Assembly: GCF_003350325.1 (NCBI RefSeq)
Contig: NZ_QLYZ01000001.1
Location: 248,001-312,000 of the forward strand
Direction: 5' to 3'
DNA length: 64,000 nucleotides
Origin: Vibrio rhodolitus
GTDB lineage: Bacteria; Pseudomonadota; Gammaproteobacteria; Enterobacterales; Vibrionaceae
The translations under genes and the position numbers were made by a program. Under the pieces are notes generated by a model. That model did no database searches. It was not told the DNA's origin and saw nothing but the letters and a program-made list of their open reading frames with translations. This document shows positions 27,907 through 37,491 of this stretch, in pieces. Positions within the stretch are counted from its first letter, which is position 1. Each line of letters opens with the position of its first letter.

Positions 27907-28773
27907 TTAATAAGCTTGTATCTGTTCTATGAGCTGTTGCGCCTCATCCAAGTAGTGCCCTCCAAATAAATTATAGTGGTTTAATACATGATAGAGGTTG
28001 TAGATGCGTTTGCGCTCGTCATACCCAATAGGTAGCGGGGCGATACTTTCGTAACCTTGGTAAAACTCAGGTTGGAAACCACCGAACAGTTCGGTCATGG
28101 CGATATCACATTCACGGTCACCCCAGTAGCAAGAAGGATCGTAACAAATCGGGCCAAATGCAGTATTGGCTACATTGCCATGCCATAGGTCGCCATGAAG
28201 AAGCGCAGGGCGTGGCTGATGGTGAGACAAGAGCTCTTGAATAAGTTGGGTAAACTCAGGGATATCAACTAGCGTCACACCCTTTTCTTTAATCAACTGA
28301 AGTTGCCAGCCAATTCGTTGTTCAGCAAAAAAACGTCCCCAACGTCTATCCCATTGGTTAGGTTGAATGGTGTTACCAATAAAATTGTCGTTATCAAACC
28401 CATACTCTTTCTGCTCACCCCATAAGTGCAGCTCAGCCAATTGTCTACCAAAGGTGTAACTGGCTTCCGCATTTTCTAATGGTTTGGTGGAAAGGTAGTT
28501 AAGAATCAGGAAAGAGTTGTGCTTGGAATGACCGATATCGACGAGTTCAGGGACAAAAACAGTGCCAGTGTTGCGCAGGGTACGGATATTCTCTGCTTCG
28601 ATTTCAAAATTAGCTAAGAAATCTCGCGAGTTGACCTTAACAAAGTAGCGTTGTTCACCATCGCCGATCATATAGCTTTCGCTTATATCTCCTCCGGTGA
28701 GTTTGGTTTTTTCTTGGATAACGAAAGAGAACATTAGTGTCTCTGACAATTGCTCTGTAATTGCTTGCCACAT
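27907..28773 (-). CDS. Fructosamine kinase family protein (YniA-like)
   Basis: A 288-residue aminoglycoside-phosphotransferase-fold kinase. The catalytic loop LLHGDLWHGNVANT near residue 190 and the metal site YDPSCYWGDRECDIAM near residue 210 are the family hallmarks. Members phosphorylate ketosamines such as fructosamines formed by glycation and so help protein deglycation, though the bacterial substrates are little studied. I chose the ATG at 28773 with AAGGGG upstream; a GTG at 28797 is also open. Confidence 0.85.
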   Translation of the reverse strand: MWQAITEQLSETLMFSFVIQEKTKLTGGDISESYMIGDGEQRYFVKVNSRDFLANFEIEAENIRTLRNTGTVFVPELVDIGHSKHNSFLILNYLSTKPLENAEASYTFGRQLAELHLWGEQKEYGFDNDNFIGNTIQPNQWDRRWGRFFAEQRIGWQLQLIKEKGVTLVDIPEFTQLIQELLSHHQPRPALLHGDLWHGNVANTAFGPICYDPSCYWGDRECDIAMTELFGGFQPEFYQGYESIAPLPIGYDERKRIYNLYHVLNHYNLFGGHYLDEAQQLIEQIQAY

Positions 28774-29115
28774 AACCAACCCCTTGCACGTTGTCACACT
28801 CTTATTTCATTGTAGGAGATAGCAGAGCGTAATTCCGATTGTCACAGCAAAGATTTCAACCATTTGCTAGATCAACAATTAATAATCGTTGATTTTGTGA
28901 ACACCGTCTTTGTTTTAACGCGTGGCTAATAGGTAGGCACGTAAGGCTGAGTTCGGCTTACCCGGTGTGCTTTGAAGAGCTTTTAGAGCGAAAAATCGTG
29001 TTAATTTGTCGGACAGGCAACAATAATAGGTAGTTTCCAACGTAAGCGTTGTTATTTATGACTCTAATACCTTAGTATAAATAGCGTTAATAACACATTT
29101 GAATTTGGAGAGAAA
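28774..29115. other. Intergenic region with one interrupted palindrome
   Basis: This 342-base divergent interval contains the inverted repeat ATCAACAAT-N5-ATCGTTGAT (28871-28893, one mismatch), a possible operator. It also has a small hairpin AACGTAAGCGTT near 29040 and a GGAGAG ribosome site before the gene at 29116. I saw no RNA gene. Confidence 0.45.
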
Positions 29116-29460
29116 ATGGTTGTTGAGACAGAAGGATACTTGGCTCTAATCGAGTATCTAGCATCCAATCTCGATGTATTTTCTAGCGAAGACGGCGACA
29201 CGGGTGAAGAGAGTATTGAAGATGTAGTGACCGATATGGTGGCTTCAAACATCATGGCGATCTTCGAACAAAACCCTGAAATGCATTCTAGTGTTCGTTT
29301 TAAACTGCTCAAAGAAGCAGATTCGGTTGTCGCCGATTTAGGTGAGGTTCTTGCTGGAGCGTGGACTCGTCACGCAACCAACGAGCAAATCGCCTTTCTT
29401 GATGAATATGTTGCGCTGGTAAAAAACCTGTTTGACACCGCGGTAGCAAAGTACGATTAA
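29116..29460 (+). CDS. Small conserved acidic protein, DUF3802 type
   Basis: A 114-residue acidic, helical protein without signal or membrane segment. It resembles the Vibrionaceae family DUF3802 as I recall it, whose function is unknown. A ribosome site (GGAGAG) lies upstream of the ATG. It is a lone gene convergent with the NlpC/P60 gene, with 17 bases between the stops. Confidence 0.7.
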   Translation: MVVETEGYLALIEYLASNLDVFSSEDGDTGEESIEDVVTDMVASNIMAIFEQNPEMHSSVRFKLLKEADSVVADLGEVLAGAWTRHATNEQIAFLDEYVALVKNLFDTAVAKYD

Positions 29461-29477
29461 CCTCGGTCTGTTCTTTA

Positions 29478-29990
29478 TTACAGGCGAGGATCAACTCGCC
29501 TGATTTGCCAAAATACATCCGCCCAGTATGGGTTATCAATTCTAGAAATCACCACACCTTTCGATGTAGACGCGTGCATAAACTGCTTGTTACCTAAGTA
29601 AATGCCTACATGACGGGTGGTACGTGATGTTTTGAAAAAAAACAGATCGCCGACATTTGCTTCATCATAATCGACTTCATAACCGATGTTTGATTGTAAT
29701 GCAGTCGTACGCGGAAGATTTAACGCCGTTGTTTCTTGGTACGCTATCTGCACCAGTGCTGAGCAGTCGATGCCGTTAAATGAAGTGCCACCCAAGCGAT
29801 AAGGCACGCCTTGCCACTTGTTATAAAAACCAATAAAGGCATTTCTTTGATCTTGCTCGTAAACCGATAAAGGCTTTGGCTGTTGATAGCCATTAGTGCT
29901 TGGTTTTGAGCTGCAGGCGCTAAGCCCAACAAGCAAAGCTGTGCAGGCTGCTGTCTTCAAACCACTTGCCAGAATTTCCTTATAAATCAT
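29478..29990 (-). CDS. NlpC/P60-family lipoprotein (Spr/NlpC-like)
   Basis: A 170-residue lipoprotein with the lipobox LSAC (C26), predicted to be a cell-wall endopeptidase cleaving peptidoglycan cross-links or stem peptides. The catalytic cysteine lies in GIDCSALVQ near residue 75, and the histidine in TTRHVGIYLG near residue 131, with a further polar residue after. The length matches Spr/MepS and NlpC. It is divergent from the chemotaxis receptor at 30084. Confidence 0.88.
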   Translation of the reverse strand: MIYKEILASGLKTAACTALLVGLSACSSKPSTNGYQQPKPLSVYEQDQRNAFIGFYNKWQGVPYRLGGTSFNGIDCSALVQIAYQETTALNLPRTTALQSNIGYEVDYDEANVGDLFFFKTSRTTRHVGIYLGNKQFMHASTSKGVVISRIDNPYWADVFWQIRRVDPRL

Positions 29991-30026
29991 AGAATTTTTC
30001 TGCCTGTTATTGACATTTTACTGTAA

Positions 30027-30054
30027 TAAAAACTTCCTAAACTGCCTGCGATAA
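30027..30054 (+). promoter_or_regulatory. Candidate sigma28 (FliA) promoter of the chemotaxis receptor
   Basis: TAAA, then 16 bases, then TGCGATAA (6 of 8 to GCCGATAA) resembles the flagellar sigma28 promoter (spacer usually 15). It would start transcription about 20 bases before the ATG. Chemotaxis receptors are common sigma28 targets. One base too long and two mismatches make it uncertain. Confidence 0.35.
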
Positions 30055-30083
30055 ACTTTCGTATGACCCAGTGCTAGGATGCC

Positions 30084-32123
30084 ATGATAAATTCAAATAA
30101 TACCAAGTTGTCAGTGTCACTTATTCAGTCGATCAGTGCAGTATTTCTCTGTTTCTTGATTTTGATGATTGGCCTGTCTGTGCTCAGTAATCGAGGCTTA
30201 GAGCAAGTAGGAACGCAGTTTACTACTTTATCAGACAAAGCTTTACCGCTTTCGGCAACAAATGCCAAGTTAACACAATCTTTGTTAGAACAGACCAAGC
30301 AGCTAAGTTATGCCACGCAAGTAACCAGCGCCAAAGCGCTACAGCACAATGTAGACAAGATTGAACAAGTTATCGAGGAAACTCAGCGATATCAGCAGGA
30401 TGTTGCGAATATCACCCAAGATTATTCAGATGCGATTTCACCGGAGCAGCAAGGGCTTTTAAACACGAACCTAACGCGTCTAAACCAACTGACAGAGCAC
30501 GTTCTTGCAACGCAAACGCGCTTGCTAAAAATGCAAGAATCGATTGATGCTGAAGTGGGAGGTTTTCGCTATGGCATAAGCTCGATTGGTCCGGAAATGA
30601 ATCGTCTTAGCTCATTTCTTTCGCTGGATAACCCTGAGTCTTCCGATGCGGCGAACCGATTTAGTGCCAGCGCAAGTTCGATGGAAAGCACCTTTTTAAT
30701 GCTCATGATGCAGCATGATCTGGAGAAGGCTCAGCAAGAGTATCAAGAGATGCGCAACCGCATCGCAGGTATTAATCTAGCATACGACGATTTTCTTCAT
30801 TGGCACCCAGAAATCGTTGAATTTGCCAGCCTCACCGCACCCTACGAAATGGTCAAAGCGGGCTTTAAAGATGATGGCGTCTTAAAACAAATCCTTGCCA
30901 AATTGGAGTTGATGGAAAAGCAGCAACGCCAAGTTGCAGAAGTGCAATTGCTTGCCAATCAGACGATAGCAACCCTTAATCAGGTGTCAGATTCGGCGCA
31001 ATCACTAATTAGCCACAGCGAATTGGTGGTTAAAAACACCATTTCATCGATTAATACTACTTTGGTTGTTGCGACTGGGATTATCGCGCTATTGGTGATG
31101 CTTCTTTGGTTTGTATTACGCAGTTGGATTAAGTCGAGCTTGAAGAAAATTTTACTTAATTTGAATCGCGTCACTGAACATGACTTAACATCGACCGTTC
31201 CATTGCAAGGTCCGGATGAGATGAAGCAAATCGCTGAGCGGTTGAATCGCTTGATTGCCTCAACCAGTGAGTCGTTGGTTAGTGTGACGCGTAATTGTGA
31301 AACCCTATACCAAACCGCCGAGATTAGTCATGATGCCGCGGAATGCTCCAATGAAAGTTTGGATCTGCAAAATCAAGCGTTAGAAAATATGGCGACGACA
31401 ATAAACCAACTAGAAGCGTCGATACGTGAAATTGCGCAAGTGACTAGTGAGTCCTTTGATGAATCCAAACAAGCCGTGGAGCAGTCAACCCAAGGCGTGG
31501 TTGTAGTTGATGAAAGTCGCAGCCGTTTAGAGGCACTAGAAGCCACTTTTAATGCCAATGAGCAGTCGATGATTGAACTTGATGGTCGCGTTAAACAGAT
31601 CCGTGAGATGGTGGACATGATCTCTGGTATTGCTGACAACACTAATTTACTGGCATTAAATGCTGCGATAGAAGCTGCGCGAGCAGGCGATCAAGGGCGA
31701 GGCTTTGCTGTGGTTGCCGATGAAGTCCGCAAGCTTGCTAGTGATACCACGCAGCAAACAACTAATATTCGCGAGAGAATGAATGAGCTGGTGGCGTCGG
31801 CTGAACAATCGCGCCGTGCGGTTGAAGATACCAGACAGGAAATGGCATTTGTCTTGGAATCGAGCGAACAAGTGAAACATGCCTTTGTCGACATTGAGCG
31901 TTCGGTTAGCCTGATCCGCAGCCGCTTTGAGCAGATATCAGTTGCCACAGAACAGCAAGAGCGGGCCACTGCCGATGTAAGCCGTTCAATATCGCAAGTC
32001 TCCGAGCAAGGTGATGATACAAAAGCTCAGCTGGAATCTATGGTGGAGAGCTCACAGCAGGTATCCCAAATTGCCAGTGATCAGCAATCGATGCTACACA
32101 AATATCAGTTGGCCACAAGTTAG
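30084..32123 (+). CDS. Methyl-accepting chemotaxis protein
   Basis: A 679-residue receptor: membrane segment about 12-33, a large helical periplasmic sensor with long heptad-like stretches (about 35-320), second membrane segment about 325-345, HAMP, and a cytoplasmic signalling domain with the hairpin tip [20 protein letters not shown] near residue 520. It would signal to CheA/CheW at a cell pole. The ligand is unknown. AGGA precedes the ATG by 6 bases, and a terminator follows. Confidence 0.92.
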   Translation: MINSNNTKLSVSLIQSISAVFLCFLILMIGLSVLSNRGLEQVGTQFTTLSDKALPLSATNAKLTQSLLEQTKQLSYATQVTSAKALQHNVDKIEQVIEETQRYQQDVANITQDYSDAISPEQQGLLNTNLTRLNQLTEHVLATQTRLLKMQESIDAEVGGFRYGISSIGPEMNRLSSFLSLDNPESSDAANRFSASASSMESTFLMLMMQHDLEKAQQEYQEMRNRIAGINLAYDDFLHWHPEIVEFASLTAPYEMVKAGFKDDGVLKQILAKLELMEKQQRQVAEVQLLANQTIATLNQVSDSAQSLISHSELVVKNTISSINTTLVVATGIIALLVMLLWFVLRSWIKSSLKKILLNLNRVTEHDLTSTVPLQGPDEMKQIAERLNRLIASTSESLVSVTRNCETLYQTAEISHDAAECSNESLDLQNQALENMATTINQLEASIREIAQVTSESFDESKQAVEQSTQGVVVVDESRSRLEALEATFNANEQSMIELDGRVKQIREMVDMISGIADNTNLLALNAAIEAARAGDQGRGFAVVADEVRKLASDTTQQTTNIRERMNELVASAEQSRRAVEDTRQEMAFVLESSEQVKHAFVDIERSVSLIRSRFEQISVATEQQERATADVSRSISQVSEQGDDTKAQLESMVESSQQVSQIASDQQSMLHKYQLATS

Positions 32124-32145
32124 AGTAGTGAAGTCCTAACAATAG

Positions 32146-32171
32146 AAAAGGAGCCTTTGGGCTCCTTTTGT
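32146..32171 (+). terminator. Rho-independent terminator of the chemotaxis receptor gene
   Basis: A stem AAAAGGAGC / GCTCCTTTT around a CTTTGG loop, followed by GTGTTT. It may also act on the minus strand for the TRAP operon. Confidence 0.72.
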
Positions 32172-32225
32172 GTTTAAGACGCTGTTGGTTGCGTGGTTGG
32201 ATACGTGATTGGTTAGCGCATCGCT

Positions 32226-33611
32226 TTAGCCATAGGCAACGCTTGGGAACCACAGAACCAATTGCGGCCACATCACCAGTGCCACGAGTGCCACCAACTG
32301 GATAATGATAAACGGCATAACACCACGGTAGATGTCTTTTAACGCCACACCGTCAGGGCAGACTCCTTTTAAATAGAACAGCGCAAAGCCAACAGGCGGG
32401 GTAAGGAAGCTGGTCTGCAATGCCATTGCAACCAACATAACAAACCAAACTAGGCTTGGATTATCCACCACACCGTGTCCGTCAAGCTCAATACCTAAGC
32501 TGGCGATAACCGGCGCTAGCAGAGGTAGGGCAATAAGGGTGATCTCAATCCAATCAAGGAAGAAGCCAAGTAGGAATACGATCAACAGAATAAAGGCGAT
32601 AATGCCGTAAGGTCCAAATGGTAAGCCACTTAAGAACGACTCAATCATTTCATCGCCACCCAGTTCGCGCAATACCAATGCAAAACATGAGGCGCCAAGG
32701 AAAATCATAAAGATATAGGCGGTGGTGCCATATGAGGCGAGCAGCACTTCTTTCAGTACTTTTAAGTTGAGCTTCTTATTGTAAGCCGCAAGTAAGGTCG
32801 CCCCTAGCGCGCCAATACCTGAGGCTTCGGTCGGAGTAGCAATACCCGCAAAAATTGACCCTAGAACACTAAAAATAAGTACAACGGTTGGAGTGATATC
32901 TTTGAACACTTGCAGGATCAAATTCCAATCGACTGGCTCAACATCTTCAGGGACAGGGGCTTGGTGCGGGTTCATTTTACCAATCACCAAGATATACAAA
33001 ATATACAGGCTTCCTAGTAGTAGTCCCGGAATAATTGCGCCCATAAATAGATCACCGACAGAGAGACCAAGCTGGTCTGCCATGATCACCAGCATGATTG
33101 ACGGCGGTAGCAAGATACCCAGTGTACCGGCTGAGGCAACTGTGCCGAGTGCTAGAGGCAGGTGATAACCTTGTCTCATCATACTCGGTAGCGACATCAC
33201 GGTGAGCAACACCACAGACGCGCCGATAATACCTGTTGATGCAGCGAGGATAATACCAATTGCCATTACGGTGATGGCAAGACCGCCATGCACTTTGCCA
33301 AATAGTGCCTGCATCGATGCCATTAGCTTTTCTGCGATGCCTGATTTATCGAGCATATTGCCCATAAAGATAAACATTGGCAGGGCGACCAAGATCCAGT
33401 TGTCCATGATCTTGTAGATTCGGTTTACTACTAAGCCAAGACTGGTGTAATCAAGCCCGGTAAAGGTATCGAGGTAAATATCTGCAAAGTACCCAACTGC
33501 CGCGAAAACAATGCCGATGCCGCCGAGCACATACGCGACGGGAATACCGGTAAACAGCAGTGCGATAAATGAGCCAAACATGGCAATGACAATCCACTCA
33601 TTTGCTTCCAT
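32226..33611 (-). CDS. TRAP transporter large permease (DctM type)
   Basis: A 461-residue inner-membrane protein with about twelve to fourteen hydrophobic segments, the sodium-coupled translocation subunit of a tripartite ATP-independent periplasmic (TRAP) transporter. Typical stretches include GIPVAYVLGGIGI near residue 25 and TPTEASGIGALGA near residue 265. It is the last gene of the dctP-dctQ-dctM order and overlaps the small permease by 14 bases. Confidence 0.9.
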   Translation of the reverse strand: MEANEWIVIAMFGSFIALLFTGIPVAYVLGGIGIVFAAVGYFADIYLDTFTGLDYTSLGLVVNRIYKIMDNWILVALPMFIFMGNMLDKSGIAEKLMASMQALFGKVHGGLAITVMAIGIILAASTGIIGASVVLLTVMSLPSMMRQGYHLPLALGTVASAGTLGILLPPSIMLVIMADQLGLSVGDLFMGAIIPGLLLGSLYILYILVIGKMNPHQAPVPEDVEPVDWNLILQVFKDITPTVVLIFSVLGSIFAGIATPTEASGIGALGATLLAAYNKKLNLKVLKEVLLASYGTTAYIFMIFLGASCFALVLRELGGDEMIESFLSGLPFGPYGIIAFILLIVFLLGFFLDWIEITLIALPLLAPVIASLGIELDGHGVVDNPSLVWFVMLVAMALQTSFLTPPVGFALFYLKGVCPDGVALKDIYRGVMPFIIIQLVALVALVMWPQLVLWFPSVAYG

Positions 33612-34140
33612 GGTTTGCTCCTTTAAATAGGGTATCTAGGTTCTTTAGTAGTGTCGCTAACATCGAAAACAGCAACATGGTGAAGCTGATCGGGATGACA
33701 CTTTTTATTAGCCAGCGGAAAGGCAAGCCAGAAGGTGATGCGGAGCTTTCGTTAACGCGCCATGATTCATAGGCAAAATCATAAGAGTGCAAGATGACAA
33801 TTATCACAAATGGCATGGCGAGGAACAGCAGCCCAAACGAGTCAACCGCAGCTTTGGTGCGGTCAGAAAATTTGTGAAAGAACAGGTCGACACGCACGTG
33901 GAGGTTGGTAACTTGCGCATACGCGGTGCCAAACATCACTGCGGTGGCGTAAAGATGCCATTGCAACTCTTCTAAGGCGATTTGGCCATTAGAAAATACT
34001 TTGCGTAACACAACTTGAATGATGATCACCGCAACCAATGCCAGATTTGTCCATGCCAGTGCTTTGCTGGCACCGATAATGGCACGATCAATTTGCGCAT
34101 AGAATGGGGTACTTGGGGTTGAATATAAAACCTTACTCAT
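33598..34140 (-). CDS. TRAP transporter small permease (DctQ type)
   Basis: About 180 residues with four membrane segments, the small membrane subunit that pairs with DctM. The segment LQWHLYATAVMFGTAYAQ is typical of the family. The ATG at 34140 has GGAG 6 bases upstream, and the frame is open to 34170. It lies between the binding protein and large permease genes, consistent with one operon. Confidence 0.88.
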   Translation of the reverse strand: MSKVLYSTPSTPFYAQIDRAIIGASKALAWTNLALVAVIIIQVVLRKVFSNGQIALEELQWHLYATAVMFGTAYAQVTNLHVRVDLFFHKFSDRTKAAVDSFGLLFLAMPFVIIVILHSYDFAYESWRVNESSASPSGLPFRWLIKSVIPISFTMLLFSMLATLLKNLDTLFKGANHGSK

Positions 34141-34205
34141 TGGCAACTCCTTACTGCCAAGGGTCGGCACTTATATCAGTGCCGACCACTCCAATGTGAC
34201 GTGGA

Positions 34206-35276
34206 TTATTGTTTTTGAGTTTCGCGAGGTAAGAAGGCGTTTGCTTCCCAGAGCGCATAACCATTGCGGAATTCGTTTAGGTCGCTCCATACTTTGTCGA
34301 AGAACGGATCAGAGTTTTTCTTCTCTTCAACCACTTCCATCCAAGTGTTCTCAAACAGACTAAGCATTTCTTCGTTCCAGTAACGGATCTCTACACCATT
34401 CTCTTTGGCTTTTTGCATTGCTGAATACTGCATTGCCTCACCTTCAGCAATCGAGTAAGTCATGGTCGCCATACATGTAGTCGTTACCGCAGATTGTTGC
34501 GCTTGGCTCATTTTGCCCCAGGTATCTTTGTTGATCAGTAGCTCAAATACCGTGGATTGTTGGTGCCAACCAGGGAAGTAGTTGTATTTCGCCACTTTGT
34601 GGAAACCTAAGCGCTCATCAATGGCAGGCTGAGAAAACTCAGATGCATCAATAGCACCTTTTTCGAGTGCACCAAAGATTTCACCGCCTGGCAGTTGTAC
34701 TGTACCCACGCCCAGTTTTTCCATTACCGATGCGCCTAAGCCAAAGAAGCGCATGTTTAGACCTTTCAGATCTTCCGGCTTTTCAATTGGTTTACGGAAC
34801 CAGCCTGATGTTTCAGGAGAGATGATGGCACAAGGGATAACTTTAACGTTGTAACCGCCTTGGTCATACATTTCTTGATACAGCTTTAAACCATTACCAA
34901 AGAATAGCCACGCCATGTATTCGCCAGCTTCCGGACCAAAAGGTACTGCTGAGAAAAGAGCAGACGCCGGCAGCTTGCCTTGCCAATAACCCGCGGTCGC
35001 ATAACCTGAGTTCACTTTACCGGTAGAAACCGCATCGAGGATCTCCGCAGGGTTGACCAACTTACCCGGCTCATAGATTTTCATCTTAATAGTGCCGCCC
35101 GAGGTTTGCGTAATGTGGTCTGCATACCATTTGATTGGCGTTCCAAGTGCTGGTAAGTGACTACCAAAGGCAATTGGGGTTTTTAACAGCACTTTTTTAT
35201 CAGCTGCTTGCGCTGAGACAGACAGAGTCGTAGCTAGTGCGATGGTAGAGGCGAGGACAACTTTCTTTAGTTTCAT
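34206..35276 (-). CDS. TRAP transporter solute-binding protein (DctP/TakP type)
   Basis: A 356-residue periplasmic protein with a signal peptide (cleavage after SAQAA, about residue 24). The segments ETSGWFRKPI, MRFFGLGASVMEKLG and a WHQQST-containing stretch resemble the TakP subfamily, which binds 2-keto acids such as pyruvate, or lactate, often with a metal ion. A small carboxylate is therefore the likely ligand, by inference. It is the first gene of the TRAP operon and divergent from the sensor kinase 212 bases away. Confidence 0.85.
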   Translation of the reverse strand: MKLKKVVLASTIALATTLSVSAQAADKKVLLKTPIAFGSHLPALGTPIKWYADHITQTSGGTIKMKIYEPGKLVNPAEILDAVSTGKVNSGYATAGYWQGKLPASALFSAVPFGPEAGEYMAWLFFGNGLKLYQEMYDQGGYNVKVIPCAIISPETSGWFRKPIEKPEDLKGLNMRFFGLGASVMEKLGVGTVQLPGGEIFGALEKGAIDASEFSQPAIDERLGFHKVAKYNYFPGWHQQSTVFELLINKDTWGKMSQAQQSAVTTTCMATMTYSIAEGEAMQYSAMQKAKENGVEIRYWNEEMLSLFENTWMEVVEEKKNSDPFFDKVWSDLNEFRNGYALWEANAFLPRETQKQ

Positions 35277-35488
35277 TGGATTAACTCCTTGTAGGGGATT
35301 CCTTTTTTAATATCAAGAAATGTGAACGTCGCAGGGTAATTGATGTTAATGCGATGTTACATTTGAAGTTAAGTCTAGAGGCGAGGGAAGTTGGTCTCTA
35401 TTGGGATAAGTGCGCAAATTGTGTCGGTAGTAAGTGCAACTTACTCAGGCAGCATTCAGTAATACTACGTAGTTAAAAGGGAGCGAAT

Positions 35489-36865
35489 ATGGGATTTGCA
35501 AGCAATAGACGGCTGACAATCAACATCATATTGCTCTCGATCGTGCCACTGATTATTGTGGTTATCATTGTTGCGACAATTCTATTTAGTCAGGCAAAAC
35601 AGTTGCTTAACGATCAAGTTTCGCTGACGCGCAACAACATCATGGCGGTGAAAAAACAAGAGCTGAAGCAATACGTAGAAATGGCAGTCAAAAGTATTGA
35701 GCCTTACTACGGTGATCCGAGTTTAACCCCGCAGCTTGCCAAACAAATTGTTGCTCAAAAATTGAGCCAGCTCACTTATGGGCAAGATGGATACTTCTTT
35801 GCTTATACTTGGGAAGGCGATGCGCTGGTATTGCCATATCAGGAAGAACGCATCGGTAGAAACTGGTGGGAAGTGGAAGATGTCCAAGGAAAGAAACTGC
35901 TGCAAGAGCTTATCAACGTTAGTCGAGAAGGCGGTGGATTTGTTGATTATTTATGGCAAAAGCCTTCCGCACAAGAACCTTTGCCCAAACTGAGTTATGC
36001 CATCTCCTTGGATAAATGGCGGTGGATGATTGGTACCGGGGTATACCTTGACGATATTGAACGGCAAGTTTCTCATATGCAAACAGGGTTCGACCAGAAT
36101 ATCGCAAAAACCAGTACGGCACTGTTTGGTGTGATGTTTGTAGCGGTCTCTGTGATTGCTGGGCTTGGCGCATCACTTAACTTGAATTTACGTCGACTGG
36201 CTAACCAGCAACTTAGTGAGCTTAATCAGCAGATCATCGATTCACAGGAAAATGAACGTCAGCGAGTGTCACGAGATCTGCATGATGGGGTGAACCAACT
36301 GTTAGTGGCTGCGAAATACCGTATTGATAACGTGACGAAAGAACAAAATAGTACGAAAAAGATGCAAGAACTTGATGCCAGTCGAGATGCGATGGAACAG
36401 GCGATTGTCGAGCTAAGAAGAATATCGCAAGATTTAAGACCACCACAATTGGATGATCTTGGTTTGGTCGCTGCCATTGATTTCTATATTAATGGGTTAA
36501 GAGAGCGAACTCAGTTAGAGCTGGTTTTTGAACATGATATTGATGGTGAGGAGTTTATCCCTGAGGTGGAAACAACCTTATATCGTGTGGTGCAAGAATC
36601 TCTTCACAATGTTGAAAAGCATGCTAACGCGCAAGGCGTGGACGTAATCTTGCAGCGAGAAGGACACACCTTGATATTGACCATTAGTGATGATGGCGTG
36701 GGTTTTCCTAACAGTATCAACAAATCGCATCAGCTGGTACAAGGCAAGATGGGACTACAAAACATGAAAGAGCGCATTCAAGCTATTGGTGGAACATTTA
36801 CCTTAACCAGTGAGCAGGGACAGGGAACGGAAGTGCGCGTAACGTTAAACATGGAGTTTATATGA
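35489..36865 (+). CDS. Sensor histidine kinase with single Cache domain (NarX/DegS type)
   Basis: A 458-residue kinase: membrane segment about 12-32, a periplasmic single Cache domain (about 35-190, with TYGQDGYFFAY and WRWMIGTGVYLDDIE), second membrane segment about 205-228, HisKA_3 with the phospho-acceptor H265 in RDLHDGVNQ, and HATPase_c ending in GTEVRVTL. It is divergent from the TRAP binding-protein gene, so it probably senses the same small acid outside the cell. Its stop overlaps the start of the response regulator by four bases. Confidence 0.9.
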   Translation: MGFASNRRLTINIILLSIVPLIIVVIIVATILFSQAKQLLNDQVSLTRNNIMAVKKQELKQYVEMAVKSIEPYYGDPSLTPQLAKQIVAQKLSQLTYGQDGYFFAYTWEGDALVLPYQEERIGRNWWEVEDVQGKKLLQELINVSREGGGFVDYLWQKPSAQEPLPKLSYAISLDKWRWMIGTGVYLDDIERQVSHMQTGFDQNIAKTSTALFGVMFVAVSVIAGLGASLNLNLRRLANQQLSELNQQIIDSQENERQRVSRDLHDGVNQLLVAAKYRIDNVTKEQNSTKKMQELDASRDAMEQAIVELRRISQDLRPPQLDDLGLVAAIDFYINGLRERTQLELVFEHDIDGEEFIPEVETTLYRVVQESLHNVEKHANAQGVDVILQREGHTLILTISDDGVGFPNSINKSHQLVQGKMGLQNMKERIQAIGGTFTLTSEQGQGTEVRVTLNMEFI

Positions 36866-37491
36866 TAAGGCTGGTTTTGGCCGATGATCATCGGATTATG
36901 CAAGACGGCTTAAAGTCTCGTCTTGAAATGGAAGATAACCTCGATATTGTGGACTGTGTTGGTAGCGGAACAGAAGCGCTGAAAAGTACTCTGACACTAA
37001 AGCCTGATGTGCTGCTCCTTGATATCAATATGCCTAACTTAAATGGCATCGAAGTATTGGAGAAGCTTGAAAAGAGCCGCTGCAACACAGCCGTCATTAT
37101 TCTTTCAATGCATGACTTGCGTGATTATGTTGTGCGCTCTGTAAAAGCCGGAGCCAAAGGTTATGTACTAAAAGATGTTAGCTCTGAAGAGTTGGTGATG
37201 GCGATAAATCAAGTGGCAGAGGGGCGTTCTTATCTTTGTCCTCAGGCATCCGATCGCTTACTTGAACAGCTCACCGAACAGCCGAAACCGCAAGACGATA
37301 CCTTGTCAAAACGCGAATCCGATGTACTAAAAGCGATTGTTAATGGCGCTTGCAATAAAGACATCGCTGACAGCTTACACATCAGCGTGCGAACCGTTGA
37401 GACTCATCGCTTGAGAATTAAGAAGAAACTCGGCGCTACCTCGACGGCTGCTTTGGTCAAATTGGCGCTGCAAAAAGGTCTTGTAAACTGA
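36862..37491 (+). CDS. NarL/FixJ-family response regulator
   Basis: A 209-residue regulator with a receiver domain (phospho-acceptor D54 in LLLDINMP, K103-region KAGAKGYVLKD) and a C-terminal LuxR-type helix-turn-helix (LSKRESDVLKAI to VRTVETHRLRIKKKL). It is the partner of the kinase encoded immediately upstream and overlaps both neighbours (ATGA with the kinase, TGATG with the LysR gene). It likely controls the TRAP operon and the downstream catabolic genes. Confidence 0.93.
   Translation: MIRLVLADDHRIMQDGLKSRLEMEDNLDIVDCVGSGTEALKSTLTLKPDVLLLDINMPNLNGIEVLEKLEKSRCNTAVIILSMHDLRDYVVRSVKAGAKGYVLKDVSSEELVMAINQVAEGRSYLCPQASDRLLEQLTEQPKPQDDTLSKRESDVLKAIVNGACNKDIADSLHISVRTVETHRLRIKKKLGATSTAALVKLALQKGLVN

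Noticed and set aside
35277..35488. Sigma54 or CRP site between the TRAP genes and the sensor kinase
   Set aside because: A TGTGA half-site and a TTTGCGC stretch are present but lack the second half or the GG-N10-GC spacing.
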